Shown: positions 1 to 6,103 of the stretch, piece after piece
How the letters are laid out: each line of letters opens with the position of its first letter
Numbering within the stretch: position 1 is the first letter of the stretch
Assembly (NCBI GenBank): GCA_016191985.1
Contig: JACPVB010000037.1
Location: 1-16,885 of the forward strand
Direction: 5' to 3'
DNA from: Chloroflexota bacterium
Lineage (GTDB): Bacteria > Chloroflexota > Anaerolineae > Anaerolineales > Villigracilaceae
DNA: 16,885 nt
Notes under the pieces: generated by a model
What the model saw: the letters and a program-made list of their open reading frames with translations, nothing else
Database searches by the model: none
Told to the model about the DNA's origin: nothing
Program-made: the position numbers and the translations under genes

Positions 1-310
1 CATTTGCCATCAAAGCGATCAGGAAAATGCCGGGGTAGCCATACGCGGCAAAATCCTCCACCCGCTCACGGATGCTGTAAATGTAGACCGTGATGCCGAT
101 GACCACCAGGATTGCAAGGACGCGCAGGGCATTCGTGGCGACGCTGTTCGCAGGTTCGGAGGTTGGAAGCCCCGAAGGTTGTCGTTCGGACTTGGGCGCA
201 CTTTCTTCTTTCTGCTTTCTTCGTACGCCCTTTCCCTTTACAACCTTTGAGCCTTTCCCCTTTTGAACCTTTGAACCTGCCGAACGCTTAGCTTTCTTCG
301 ATGGTGACAC
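1..310 (-). CDS. VTT/DedA-like membrane protein, N-terminal part (runs off left edge)
   Basis: This is the amino-terminal 103 codons of a membrane protein, still open at base 1. From the GTG at 310 the protein starts with a very basic, low-complexity tail (residues 1-45, many Lys and Arg), then a transmembrane helix at about residues 62-79 (LRVLAILVVIGITVYIYS), then RERVEDFAAYGYPGIFLIAL, which reads like the start of the VTT (SNARE-associated/DedA) domain of integral membrane transporters or scramblase-like proteins. The family call rests on this short stretch only. The GTG overlaps the end of the cyclophilin gene by 23 bases and has no clear ribosome binding site. No other in-frame start precedes the first membrane helix, so either this GTG is used or the annotated tail is partly non-coding. 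The DNA under the tail is purine-rich and repetitive (AGGTTCAAAGG-like units). Membrane character is well supported, the start is not. Confidence 0.6.
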   Translation of the reverse strand, partial: MSPSKKAKRSAGSKVQKGKGSKVVKGKGVRRKQKEESAPKSERQPSGLPTSEPANSVATNALRVLAILVVIGITVYIYSIRERVEDFAAYGYPGIFLIALMAN

Positions 311-797
311 GGATGATTTTCACTACCGGGGCATTCACATTGTTCGGGTCGCGCTCCGGGATGGACATTAACACATCCTCGCCTTCGATCACCTGTCCAA
401 AGACGCTGTGCTTGCCGTTCAAATGGGGCGTGGGGCCATGTGTGATGAAAAACTGCGAGCCGTTGGTGCCGGGTCCCGCATTCGCCATGGAAAGGATTCC
501 GCGCTTGTCATGCTTGAGGCTGGGGTGAAATTCATCCTGGAATTTGTAGCCCGGTCCGCCGCGGCCAGTGCCGGTGGGGTCGCCGCCCTGCACCATGAAG
601 TTTGCGATCACACGGTGGAAAATGATTCCATCGTAAAATCCTTCACGCGCGAGGAACACGAAACTATTCACAGTGACCGGGGTCTTGTCTGCAAACAGTT
701 CGATCACCATGGTCCCATTATCTGTTTCCATGCGGGCGATATATTTTTTCTGCGGGTCGATCTGCATTGCGGGTGGGGTGGTCCATTGTTTTGCCAT
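288..797 (-). CDS. Cyclophilin-type peptidyl-prolyl cis-trans isomerase
   Basis: A 169-residue single-domain cyclophilin that catalyses cis-trans isomerisation of Xaa-Pro bonds during protein folding. Visible hallmarks are FHRV at residues 60-63 with the catalytic Arg62, the substrate-pocket segment FMVQGGDPTGTG (67-78), NAGPGTNGSQFFIT (106-119) and HLNGKHSVFG (125-134). His125 sits where human cyclophilin A has the cyclosporin-contacting Trp121, a common bacterial state. There is no signal peptide, so it should be cytoplasmic (ppiB-like). The ATG at 797 is chosen over a start 39 bases upstream because AAAGGAGAG lies just ahead of it and the extra residues are not family sequence. It lies downstream of udk on the same strand, separated by a paired palindromic element, and its end overlaps the possible start of the VTT protein gene. 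Confidence 0.95.
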   Translation of the reverse strand: MAKQWTTPPAMQIDPQKKYIARMETDNGTMVIELFADKTPVTVNSFVFLAREGFYDGIIFHRVIANFMVQGGDPTGTGRGGPGYKFQDEFHPSLKHDKRGILSMANAGPGTNGSQFFITHGPTPHLNGKHSVFGQVIEGEDVLMSIPERDPNNVNAPVVKIIRVTIEES

Positions 798-820
798 TAC
801 TCTCTCCTTTTTATATTTTG

Positions 821-918
821 CATAAGTGCGTCGCACCTTACTTAATAGGATTGCCTGACAGTATAGATTCTGCTGATTTGCAGTTGTTATCTACCCGTCT
901 GGTGCGACGCACCCTATG
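821..918. repeat. Paired palindromic element A (REPIN-like), udk-cyclophilin gap
   Basis: Two short palindromes face each other in the gap: AGTGCGTCGCACC (825-837) and GGTGCGACGCACC (901-913). Each is self-complementary (the second is a perfect 13-base palindrome around a central A) and the two are inverted copies of one another. The pair is closed by CATA at 821-824 and TATG at 915-918. On the minus strand the element begins at the base immediately after the udk stop codon and ends just upstream of the cyclophilin ribosome binding site. It could form one long stem or two small hairpins, or bind a dimeric regulator. Its role is unknown. Confidence 0.65.
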
Positions 919-1542
919 TTATTGCAATAATGTTTCGATCCTTGCCACGACCATGTCCAGTGCGGCTTTGTTATGCCCGCCTTCGGGGATGATTACATCC
1001 GCGTAGCGCTTGGACGGTTCCACAAATTCCAAATGCATCGGGCGCACGGTCGCTTCATATTGTTTGATGACAGATTCAGTTGTGCGGCCACGCTCGGAGA
1101 TATCACGACGCAACCGGCGAATGAAACGGACGTCTGCATCGGCATCCACAAAAATTTTTACATCAAATAACTTGCGTAATTCGGGTTCTACAAAGATCAG
1201 CACCCCCTCCACGATGATGACACCGCGCGGCGCCACGGTGAACGTCTTGCCGGTGCGGCTGTCTGTGGAGAAATCGTAGATCGGGACTTCAACAGGCTGA
1301 AGGTCCCGCAATGATTCAACGTGCTTTATCAGCAATTCAGTTTCGAGGGAGTATGGATGATCGAAGTTGACATCCCGGCGCAATATGGGCGGCAGTCCGG
1401 TCAGGTCTTTGTAGTAGGAGTCGTGTTGAAGGTATGCAATCTTATCCGCGCCAACGCGATTTAGGATTTCCTGGGCGACCGTTGTCTTGCCGGAACCTGA
1501 TCCGCCGGCAATGCCAATAACCAAGGGGATGTTGTGACTCAT
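919..1542 (-). CDS. udk: Uridine kinase
   Basis: A 207-residue pyrimidine salvage enzyme that phosphorylates uridine or cytidine to UMP or CMP with a nucleoside triphosphate donor, in the cytoplasm. The P-loop is GIAGGSGSGKTT (residues 10-21). Other family landmarks follow in order: LQHDSYYKD, NFDHPYSLETELL (nucleoside pocket), PIYDFSTDSRTGKT, VIIVEGVLIF, FVDADADVRFIRRLRRD with the arginine-rich lid, ERGRT and YADVIIPEGG. The length is normal for Udk. The ATG at 1542 is preferred over an in-frame TTG 24 bases upstream, because it gives the usual N-terminus directly before the P-loop. No Shine-Dalgarno sequence precedes it; instead a TATAAT ends 7 bases upstream, suggesting a leaderless mRNA. 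Confidence 0.95.
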   Translation of the reverse strand: MSHNIPLVIGIAGGSGSGKTTVAQEILNRVGADKIAYLQHDSYYKDLTGLPPILRRDVNFDHPYSLETELLIKHVESLRDLQPVEVPIYDFSTDSRTGKTFTVAPRGVIIVEGVLIFVEPELRKLFDVKIFVDADADVRFIRRLRRDISERGRTTESVIKQYEATVRPMHLEFVEPSKRYADVIIPEGGHNKAALDMVVARIETLLQ

Positions 1543-1549
1543 ATTTTCG

Positions 1550-1555
1550 ATTATA
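1550..1555 (-). promoter_or_regulatory. Candidate -10 box for a leaderless udk transcript
   Basis: On the minus strand a perfect TATAAT ends 7 bases before the A of the udk ATG, which would place the transcription start at or next to the start codon. No Shine-Dalgarno sequence is present between them, consistent with a leaderless mRNA. No convincing -35 box is seen at the usual distance (AGCCTG at best), so the promoter call is moderate. Confidence 0.5.
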
Positions 1556-1569
1556 GCCGATGACAAGCA

Positions 1570-1601
1570 AAACAGGCTCCGGGCGGACCCGAAGCCTGTT
1601 T
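1570..1601 (-). terminator. Hairpin terminator after the thioredoxin-DUF2892 gene
   Basis: A strong stem: AAACAGGCT pairs with AGCCTGTTT (9 base pairs), then one C/A mismatch, then CGGG/CCCG, with a four-base loop. On the minus strand it starts 15 bases after the thioredoxin gene ends and is followed by a short, interrupted U stretch (TTTTGCTTG). It separates that gene from the udk promoter. The U tract is modest, so termination may be incomplete. Confidence 0.7.
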
Positions 1602-1616
1602 GCCATCAAAAGACAT

Positions 1617-2117
1617 TTAACTACGCCTTAGCATTCCCGTGATCGCGTTCCAAATTGGGCAACGATCATAGATCCCCAAAAATGCAAGGACGCCACCAAT
1701 CCCCAAGACAAGCCAATTGCTGGTTGAAATGCCAATCATGACGAAAAGAGCGCCAGCGCCAAGCCGCAGCATTCTGTCAAACGGAGTGATGGGCACTTTC
1801 ACTGCCTGTCCATTGGCCAATGATTCGAATAGGACGCGGTATCCCGATTCGCTTTGAACGCCGGTCACACGCCCAACTTCCTTTCCATTGCGGAGGGTGA
1901 TGACAGTTGGGATTCCAAACACGCGGAATTGTTCCAACACCTCGCGCGACTCATCTGCGTTGATGGGCATGAACTCGATTTTCCCGCTGTATTCTCTTGC
2001 GAGCTGGTCGAGAATCGGTTTTGTCCTCATGCACGGAATGCACCACGCCGCCCAAAAATCAATGATGACGGGCTTTTCTGTCGCTGTTATTTTTTGTTGA
2101 AATTCCGTTTTGTTCAT
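1617..2117 (-). CDS. Thioredoxin fused to a C-terminal DUF2892 membrane domain
   Basis: A 166-residue two-part protein. Residues 1-105 are a thioredoxin fold with the redox-active pair in WCIPC (25-29) and the cis-proline loop FGIPTV (68-72). Residues 113-160 are a YgaP-like DUF2892 segment with two hydrophobic helices (about 117-133 and 136-152) followed by the family's Cys-Pro (DRCPIWNAI). The thioredoxin domain has no signal peptide and precedes the membrane part, so it probably faces the cytoplasm from a membrane anchor and reduces disulfides near the membrane; orientation is inferred. The next gene upstream is a free-standing DUF2892 protein, so the two may pair in the membrane. The ATG at 2117 has only a weak ribosome binding site, with a hairpin directly upstream. 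Substrate unknown. Confidence 0.85.
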   Translation of the reverse strand: MNKTEFQQKITATEKPVIIDFWAAWCIPCMRTKPILDQLAREYSGKIEFMPINADESREVLEQFRVFGIPTVITLRNGKEVGRVTGVQSESGYRVLFESLANGQAVKVPITPFDRMLRLGAGALFVMIGISTSNWLVLGIGGVLAFLGIYDRCPIWNAITGMLRRS

Positions 2118-2129
2118 GGTTAATATTTC

Positions 2130-2155
2130 GGAGCGGACGATTTCTCATCCGCTCC
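2130..2155 (-). promoter_or_regulatory. Intercistronic stem-loop with GAAA tetraloop
   Basis: In the mRNA sense (minus strand) GGAGCGGA pairs with TCCGCTCC, extended by a U-G wobble and two more pairs to an 11-pair stem capped by GAAA, a GNRA tetraloop. It fills most of the 47-base gap between the small DUF2892 gene and the thioredoxin-DUF2892 gene, ending 12 bases before the ATG. No U run follows, so it is more likely an mRNA stability or translation element than a terminator. Confidence 0.55.
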
Positions 2156-2164
2156 ATTTCAATG

Positions 2165-2365
2165 TTATTTCTTATACGTGCTGAACTTGAACGGCACATA
2201 CAGCGGACAGAATGCGATCACCGCCGTCAGAAGGAATACTGCGCCAAGCACGACCAGGACGATGCCAAGTGTGCCGGTGATAATTCCGCCAAAATACAAA
2301 TAGGCGAACAATGCGGCAAGCACTACACGGGCGACACGGTCAATATCAGACATATTGCGTTTCAT
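2165..2365 (-). CDS. Small DUF2892 (YgaP-like) membrane protein
   Basis: A 66-residue protein with two hydrophobic helices (about residues 10-28 and 31-52) and the ending AFCPLYVPFKFSTYKK; the Cys-Pro after the second helix is the mark of DUF2892. In other bacteria this domain is found alone or at the C-terminus of rhodanese (YgaP) and related redox or sulfur proteins; its function here is not known. The start is well supported by AAAGGAGAG seven bases before the ATG. It lies immediately upstream of, and on the same strand as, a thioredoxin carrying the same domain, which suggests a joint redox role in the membrane (inference). Confidence 0.8.
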   Translation of the reverse strand: MKRNMSDIDRVARVVLAALFAYLYFGGIITGTLGIVLVVLGAVFLLTAVIAFCPLYVPFKFSTYKK

Positions 2366-2500
2366 TGGATAACTCTCCTTTGGAAAAAATGGATGGATGA
2401 CTTACATATAGTTGGACATCCTGTGTAAATAATATATTACGATATGAGTACAAAATATGACAACTATCATCGTTTATGGATACAAATGTCATAAAAACAA

Positions 2501-2532
2501 AACTGCCCTTCAAATCAATTTGAAGGGCAGTT
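2501..2532 (-). terminator. Rho-independent terminator of degV
   Basis: A perfect 14-base-pair stem, AACTGCCCTTCAAA with its complement around a TCAA/TTGA loop, followed on the minus strand by TTGTTTTTAT. It lies about 115 bases beyond the degV stop codon, and insulates degV from the DUF2892 gene. The other direction has no U run and no plus-strand gene ends here. Confidence 0.85.
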
Positions 2533-2571
2533 GAAAAACCGATAATGGATCGGGATACATGATGGCAGCCG

Positions 2572-2640
2572 TTGAGCGAGATATTATCTCGCTGCTACAT
2601 CATTTACAAAGCACCACTACCGAAAAACCTTGAGCGAGAT
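2572..2640. repeat. Repeated TTGAGCGAGAT with a small palindrome, 3' of degV
   Basis: TTGAGCGAGAT occurs at 2572-2582 and again at 2630-2640. The first copy forms a hairpin with ATCTCGCT at 2586-2593 (8 pairs, ATT loop). GAAAAACC is also present twice (2533-2540, 2622-2629). Because the second copy lacks its own partner, it could compete for the same ATCTCGCT arm. The whole lies in the 3' untranslated part of the degV transcript, between the stop codon and the terminator. No protein-coding potential is seen in the 280-base gap 2366-2645. Confidence 0.4.
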
Positions 2641-2645
2641 GTTCT

Positions 2646-3497
2646 TTAGTCAAACATAAACGCCATTCCTACTGTACCGGGTCCGGTGTGGGTGCCAACA
2701 ACAGGACTCAATTCAGAGTGGATCGTTTCAACGGGACTGATCACGCTCGCAGCGCGGTCAAGAAGCGATTTTGCATCTTCAGGAGCATTGGCATGTAACG
2801 TTGCCAGGCGAACGTTTGATTTTCCGTACACTTGTTCCGACACCAATTCCAGCATCCGTTCGTGCGCCTTGCTTTTCGTGCGGATCCTTTCCACGCCTTC
2901 CACCTTGCCTTCCTTGAGTGCCAGGATCGGTTTCAAATTCAGCGCCGAGCCAATGAAACGCTGTGCGCCGCCGATACGTCCGCCGCGATGTAAAAATTCC
3001 AGGGTGTCTACCGCAAAATAGATGCCAGTTCGTTCATGCGCTTTTTCGGCAAGTTCTATACATTCTTTTAAACTTGCCCCGTTTTCTTTTGCGCGCGCAG
3101 TGGCAAGCACTTGAAGCCCCAACGCAATGGAAGTGGATTGACTGTCCACGAGATTGACTTTTTCGCCTGCGTTCCCCATCAATTCCCTGCCCTGAATGGC
3201 GGACTGCATGGTGCCGGATAACTTGGATGAAATAAAAATTCCCAAAACATCAAAACCCTGATCCACCAATCCTTGAAATGTTGATTGCATGGTTGCCGGC
3301 GTAGCCTGTGATGTGGATGGCATCACTTTGGCGGTCTTCAAGCGGCTGTAAAATTCAGCGGGCTGAATATCCACACCGTCCAGGAACGACTCATCTCCCC
3401 AGATCAAAACCAGTGGCGCGATCGTGATATTGTGTTTTTGGATGAATTCTGTTGGAAGGTAGGATGTGCTGTCTGTAACGATTGCAAATTTGGACAT
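2646..3497 (-). CDS. DegV family (fatty-acid-binding, FakB-like) protein
   Basis: A 283-residue DegV domain protein. The family binds a single fatty acid; the studied FakB members present it to the kinase FakA for phosphorylation before phospholipid synthesis. Visible landmarks are IVTDSTSYLP at the N-terminus, PSTSQATP (residues 60-67) and FISSKLSGT (88-96) that contact the acid's carboxylate, FLHRGGRIG (168-176) and the C-terminal HTGPGTVGMAF. The length is typical. The second of two nearby ATGs (3497) is chosen because CGGAG sits six bases before it, while the first ATG lies too close to the same site. No FakA-like (Dak phosphatase domain) gene is in the window. It is divergent from mreB and has its own terminator, so it is probably monocistronic. 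Confidence 0.93.
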   Translation of the reverse strand: MSKFAIVTDSTSYLPTEFIQKHNITIAPLVLIWGDESFLDGVDIQPAEFYSRLKTAKVMPSTSQATPATMQSTFQGLVDQGFDVLGIFISSKLSGTMQSAIQGRELMGNAGEKVNLVDSQSTSIALGLQVLATARAKENGASLKECIELAEKAHERTGIYFAVDTLEFLHRGGRIGGAQRFIGSALNLKPILALKEGKVEGVERIRTKSKAHERMLELVSEQVYGKSNVRLATLHANAPEDAKSLLDRAASVISPVETIHSELSPVVGTHTGPGTVGMAFMFD

Positions 3498-3533
3498 GGT
3501 CATCTCCGAAAACTTGAATAAGATTTGCCGCCT

Positions 3534-3539
3534 ATTTTA
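3534..3539 (-). promoter_or_regulatory. Weak candidate -10 box for degV
   Basis: TAAAAT on the minus strand (five of six consensus bases, preceded by GGG), 36 bases before the degV start codon. No good -35 is seen. It is the best candidate in the divergent degV-mreB gap but remains uncertain. Confidence 0.3.
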
Positions 3540-3586
3540 CCCTGTATGGGGGATTGTGCTCCGTAAAATTCCATTCTTTATGCTCA

Positions 3587-3595
3587 TGGTATAAT
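3587..3595 (+). promoter_or_regulatory. Extended -10 promoter of the mre-min locus
   Basis: TGGTATAAT: a perfect TATAAT (3590-3595) with the TG of an extended -10 one base ahead, which can compensate for the poor -35. Transcription would start near 3602, leaving a leader of about 40 bases before mreB. It is the only promoter-like sequence seen ahead of mreB. Confidence 0.65.
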
Positions 3596-3642
3596 ACCGC
3601 CTGCACGTTGATTTGGCATAATATCTCACTTAGGAGCCTATT

Positions 3643-4713
3643 TTGGCCTTCAACCCTATTAACTGGCTGCTAGGCCTTTTTTCTCTGGACATTGCCATAG
3701 ACCTTGGCACTGCGAACACTTTGGTTCATGTTCGCAATAAAGGCATTGTCATCAATGAACCGTCTTGGGTTACCGTAGACAAAAAATTAAGACAACCCCT
3801 GGCAATTGGGCTGGAAGCCAAGGAAATGGTTGGACGCACTCCCGGAAACGTGGTGGTGGTGCGGCCAATTCGTGATGGTGTCATCGCTGAATTCGATGTC
3901 ACCCAAATCATGCTTGAATATTTTATCGGCAAAGTACATGAACAAAGCATCGTGCCTCTTCCGCGTCCGCGCGTGATCGTTGGCCTTCCCACGGGTGTAA
4001 CGGAAGTTGAAAAACGCGCCGTGTATGATGCGGTGATGGCATCTGGTGCGCGTCAGGCCATGTTGATCGAAGAACCGATCGCTGCTGCGCTCGGAGCTGG
4101 TCTGCCGATTGGAGAGATTCGCGGCTCGATGGTGGTCGACATTGGTGGTGGCACCACCGAAGTGGCTGTCATGTCCATGAGCGGTGTAGTTGCGTCCCGC
4201 TCCCTGCGTGTGGCCGGCGATGAAATGGATCAGGATATCGTTCAGTATCTCCGTAATAAATATAATATGTTGATCGGCCAGGGCATTGCGGAACAAATTA
4301 AATGGCAGATCGGTTCGGCCTATCCATTGCAGCCTGAAAAAACAATGGAAGTGCGTGGACGCAACCTTGTCACCGGCCTGCCTGAGACCGTTGAAGTTTC
4401 TTCTGTTGAAATTCGTGAAGCGCTTTCCGGTTCGGTTCAGGTTATTATCGATACCGTGCGTGATGCGCTGGATGAGATTCCTCCTGAAATTGTTGCAGAC
4501 TTAATGGACATCGGCATTTGTCTTGCAGGCGGCGGCGCTTTGTTACAAGGGCTTGCAGAACGCTTGACCGACGAGTTGAAACTCCGCGTTTGGGTGGCGG
4601 AAGATCCGCTTACCTGTGTGGCGCGCGGCGCAGCGATGATTTTTGAAGATTTGGATTCTCTTGGGCGTTATCTGGTTGGCTTGGAACGTGGCAGCACACG
4701 TCACGCTATTTAG
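3643..4713 (+). CDS. mreB: Rod-shape-determining actin homologue MreB
   Basis: A 356-residue bacterial actin that polymerises on the inner face of the membrane and guides the lateral-wall synthesis machinery. ATPase motifs are clear: phosphate-1 loop IDLGTANT (residues 19-26), phosphate-2 loop DIGGGTTE (166-173) and the adenosine segment LAGGGALLQGL near the C-terminus. The extra N-terminal FNPINWLLGLF is amphipathic and probably the membrane anchor. The start is a TTG at 3643: it has TAGGAG seven bases upstream and gives the expected N-terminus, and no ATG fits. Length is slightly above the usual 330-350 residues because of the anchor. First gene of mreBCD-mrdA, behind an extended -10 promoter. 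Confidence 0.97.
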   Translation: MAFNPINWLLGLFSLDIAIDLGTANTLVHVRNKGIVINEPSWVTVDKKLRQPLAIGLEAKEMVGRTPGNVVVVRPIRDGVIAEFDVTQIMLEYFIGKVHEQSIVPLPRPRVIVGLPTGVTEVEKRAVYDAVMASGARQAMLIEEPIAAALGAGLPIGEIRGSMVVDIGGGTTEVAVMSMSGVVASRSLRVAGDEMDQDIVQYLRNKYNMLIGQGIAEQIKWQIGSAYPLQPEKTMEVRGRNLVTGLPETVEVSSVEIREALSGSVQVIIDTVRDALDEIPPEIVADLMDIGICLAGGGALLQGLAERLTDELKLRVWVAEDPLTCVARGAAMIFEDLDSLGRYLVGLERGSTRHAI

Positions 4714-4724
4714 GAAATTTGACT

Positions 4725-4746
4725 GCCTCTTTTGAAAAATAGAGGC
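4725..4746 (+). promoter_or_regulatory. Stem-loop covering the mreC ribosome binding site
   Basis: GCCTCT (4725-4730) pairs with AGAGGC (4741-4746), and U/A pairs can extend the stem inward around a bulge. The only Shine-Dalgarno-like sequence for mreC, AGAGG at 4741-4745, is inside the 3' arm. There is no U run, so it is not a terminator. It may lower mreC translation relative to mreB. Confidence 0.5.
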
Positions 4747-4754
4747 TATAAAAA

Positions 4755-5591
4755 ATGAATTCCCGTTCTTTACAAACAACAATTATATTTTTAGTAGTGG
4801 GGGGGATTCTTGCCCTGTCGCTTGGCGGTTTTTTTGGTTCCGCTTCGCGGCAATTCAGTTCCATTTTGATAGATGTTCAAACCTGGTTTTCCTCCCGCTT
4901 TATCGGCTTGCAGGATTTTATAACCGCGCCCCGCGATATTGTCTCTTTGCGTACCCGCAACGCCGAGTTGGAATCGCAGGTATCCCAGCTTCAGGCGCAG
5001 GTCATTGAACTACAACAAAGAGTAAACGAGACTGAAATCCTCGCGGCTCTTGTTGATTTCTCCCGTTCAAATCCTGAAAGCACTTATAAAGCCGCAGCGG
5101 TGATCGGACGCGACCCAAGCCCCTTTTTGCATTACATCATTATCAATCGCGGCTCGAATGATGATATTCGCCGCGGGATGCCGGTTGTGACAAACCAGGG
5201 TTTGGTTGGCCGCATCGATGCGGTGATTGCGGATGCGGCGCGTGTGCAATTGATCACGGACCCGGCCTCCGCTGTCAATGTATATTTGCAGAATGTGGAG
5301 ACCAGCGCTGTTGCATTCGGCTCCGTCACCGGGGACATTTCATTGGACATGATCTCGCAAAATATCACTGTGGAATCAGGCGATCTTATCCTGACCTCCG
5401 GTCTGGGCGGCGGATTCCCGTCCGACTTGATCATAGGCCAGGTGGTTACGATTCGCAGTCTCGAATTCGAGTTGTTTCAACAGGCCACCATCCAACCCGC
5501 GGTGGACTTTTCACGCCTTGAGATTGTCCTGGTAATTACCAACTTCCGCCCGGTGGATATTGCTCCGCTGGAGCCTTTGCCTTCCCCATAA
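4755..5591 (+). CDS. mreC: Rod-shape-determining protein MreC
   Basis: A 278-residue MreC, the extracytoplasmic scaffold that links MreB and MreD to the PBP2-RodA synthase. One N-terminal membrane helix (about residues 8-28) is followed by a coiled coil (about 57-95, with ELESQVSQLQAQVIELQQRV) and the beta-rich MreC domain (VIGRDPSPFLHYIIINRGSN..GMPVVTNQGLVGRI..TDPASAVNV). The C-terminus is short and proline-rich. It follows mreB after 41 bases that contain a stem-loop hiding its ribosome binding site, and is 11 bases ahead of mreD. Confidence 0.95.
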   Translation: MNSRSLQTTIIFLVVGGILALSLGGFFGSASRQFSSILIDVQTWFSSRFIGLQDFITAPRDIVSLRTRNAELESQVSQLQAQVIELQQRVNETEILAALVDFSRSNPESTYKAAAVIGRDPSPFLHYIIINRGSNDDIRRGMPVVTNQGLVGRIDAVIADAARVQLITDPASAVNVYLQNVETSAVAFGSVTGDISLDMISQNITVESGDLILTSGLGGGFPSDLIIGQVVTIRSLEFELFQQATIQPAVDFSRLEIVLVITNFRPVDIAPLEPLPSP

Positions 5592-5602
5592 TTCCATTTG
5601 AC

Positions 5603-6103
5603 ATGCGAAATATTATTGCATTCCCGTTGCTTGGACTGGCAGTGATCTTGCAGTCTGCAATTATCAGTCAGGTTAAACTAATTTCAGGCTACGCAGACCT
5701 GCCTCTGCTCATGCTTGCCGCCTGGGCGCTGCAGGAGCGCGTAAAATCCGCCTGGCATTGGGCGGCCCTGGTCTGTGTAATGATCGGTTTTATTTCCAGT
5801 ATGCCGTGGCCGGTTGTGACGATTGGTTATCTGGCCGTGATATTTGTTGCGCAGACCCTGCAAAAGCGTGTCTGGCAGGCCCCACTGCTTGCCATGTTTA
5901 GTGTTATATTCATAGGAACCTTGTTTATCCATTTACTGTCATTTGTTGTCCTGCGTGTTTTGGGTACTCCATTTGCATTTGCCGATGTGATCGGGCTGAT
6001 CACCCTGCCAAGTTTGCTGCTAAATATGCTGTTCTCGATCCCCGTCTATTCGCTGATGCGCGACCTGGCACGCTGGGTTTACCCTCTTGAGGAGCATGAA
6101 TGA
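5603..6103 (+). CDS. mreD: Rod-shape-determining membrane protein MreD
   Basis: A 166-residue, almost entirely hydrophobic protein with about five membrane helices. Sequence identity in MreD is always low; the call rests on size, hydrophobicity and position between mreC and the PBP2 gene. It is the membrane subunit that associates with MreC and the elongation synthase. The ATG at 5603 has no clear ribosome binding site, which suggests translation coupled to mreC 11 bases upstream. Its stop codon overlaps the mrdA start (ATGA), indicating tight coupling downstream as well. Confidence 0.88.
   Translation: MRNIIAFPLLGLAVILQSAIISQVKLISGYADLPLLMLAAWALQERVKSAWHWAALVCVMIGFISSMPWPVVTIGYLAVIFVAQTLQKRVWQAPLLAMFSVIFIGTLFIHLLSFVVLRVLGTPFAFADVIGLITLPSLLLNMLFSIPVYSLMRDLARWVYPLEEHE

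Noticed and set aside
241..287. Direct repeats of the AACCTTTGA type as a possible CRISPR or iteron array
   Set aside because: Units are about 8-11 bases, imperfect and without spacers; low-complexity purine-rich sequence explains them.
837..900. TATACT on the minus strand as a cyclophilin promoter
   Set aside because: The -10 match is fair but no -35 lies at the right distance and the palindromic element dominates the gap.
2162..2428. 88-codon plus-strand frame over the small DUF2892 gene
   Set aside because: It covers the DUF2892 gene and its ribosome binding site on the other strand; no independent support.
2366..2500. AT-rich stretch upstream of the DUF2892 gene as a promoter
   Set aside because: Several TATA-like hexamers are present but none has a matching -35 or extended -10, so no single site can be chosen.
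3787..4296. 169-codon minus-strand frame opposite mreB
   Set aside because: Composition is His-rich shadow sequence of the mreB frame, with no motif and no initiation signal.
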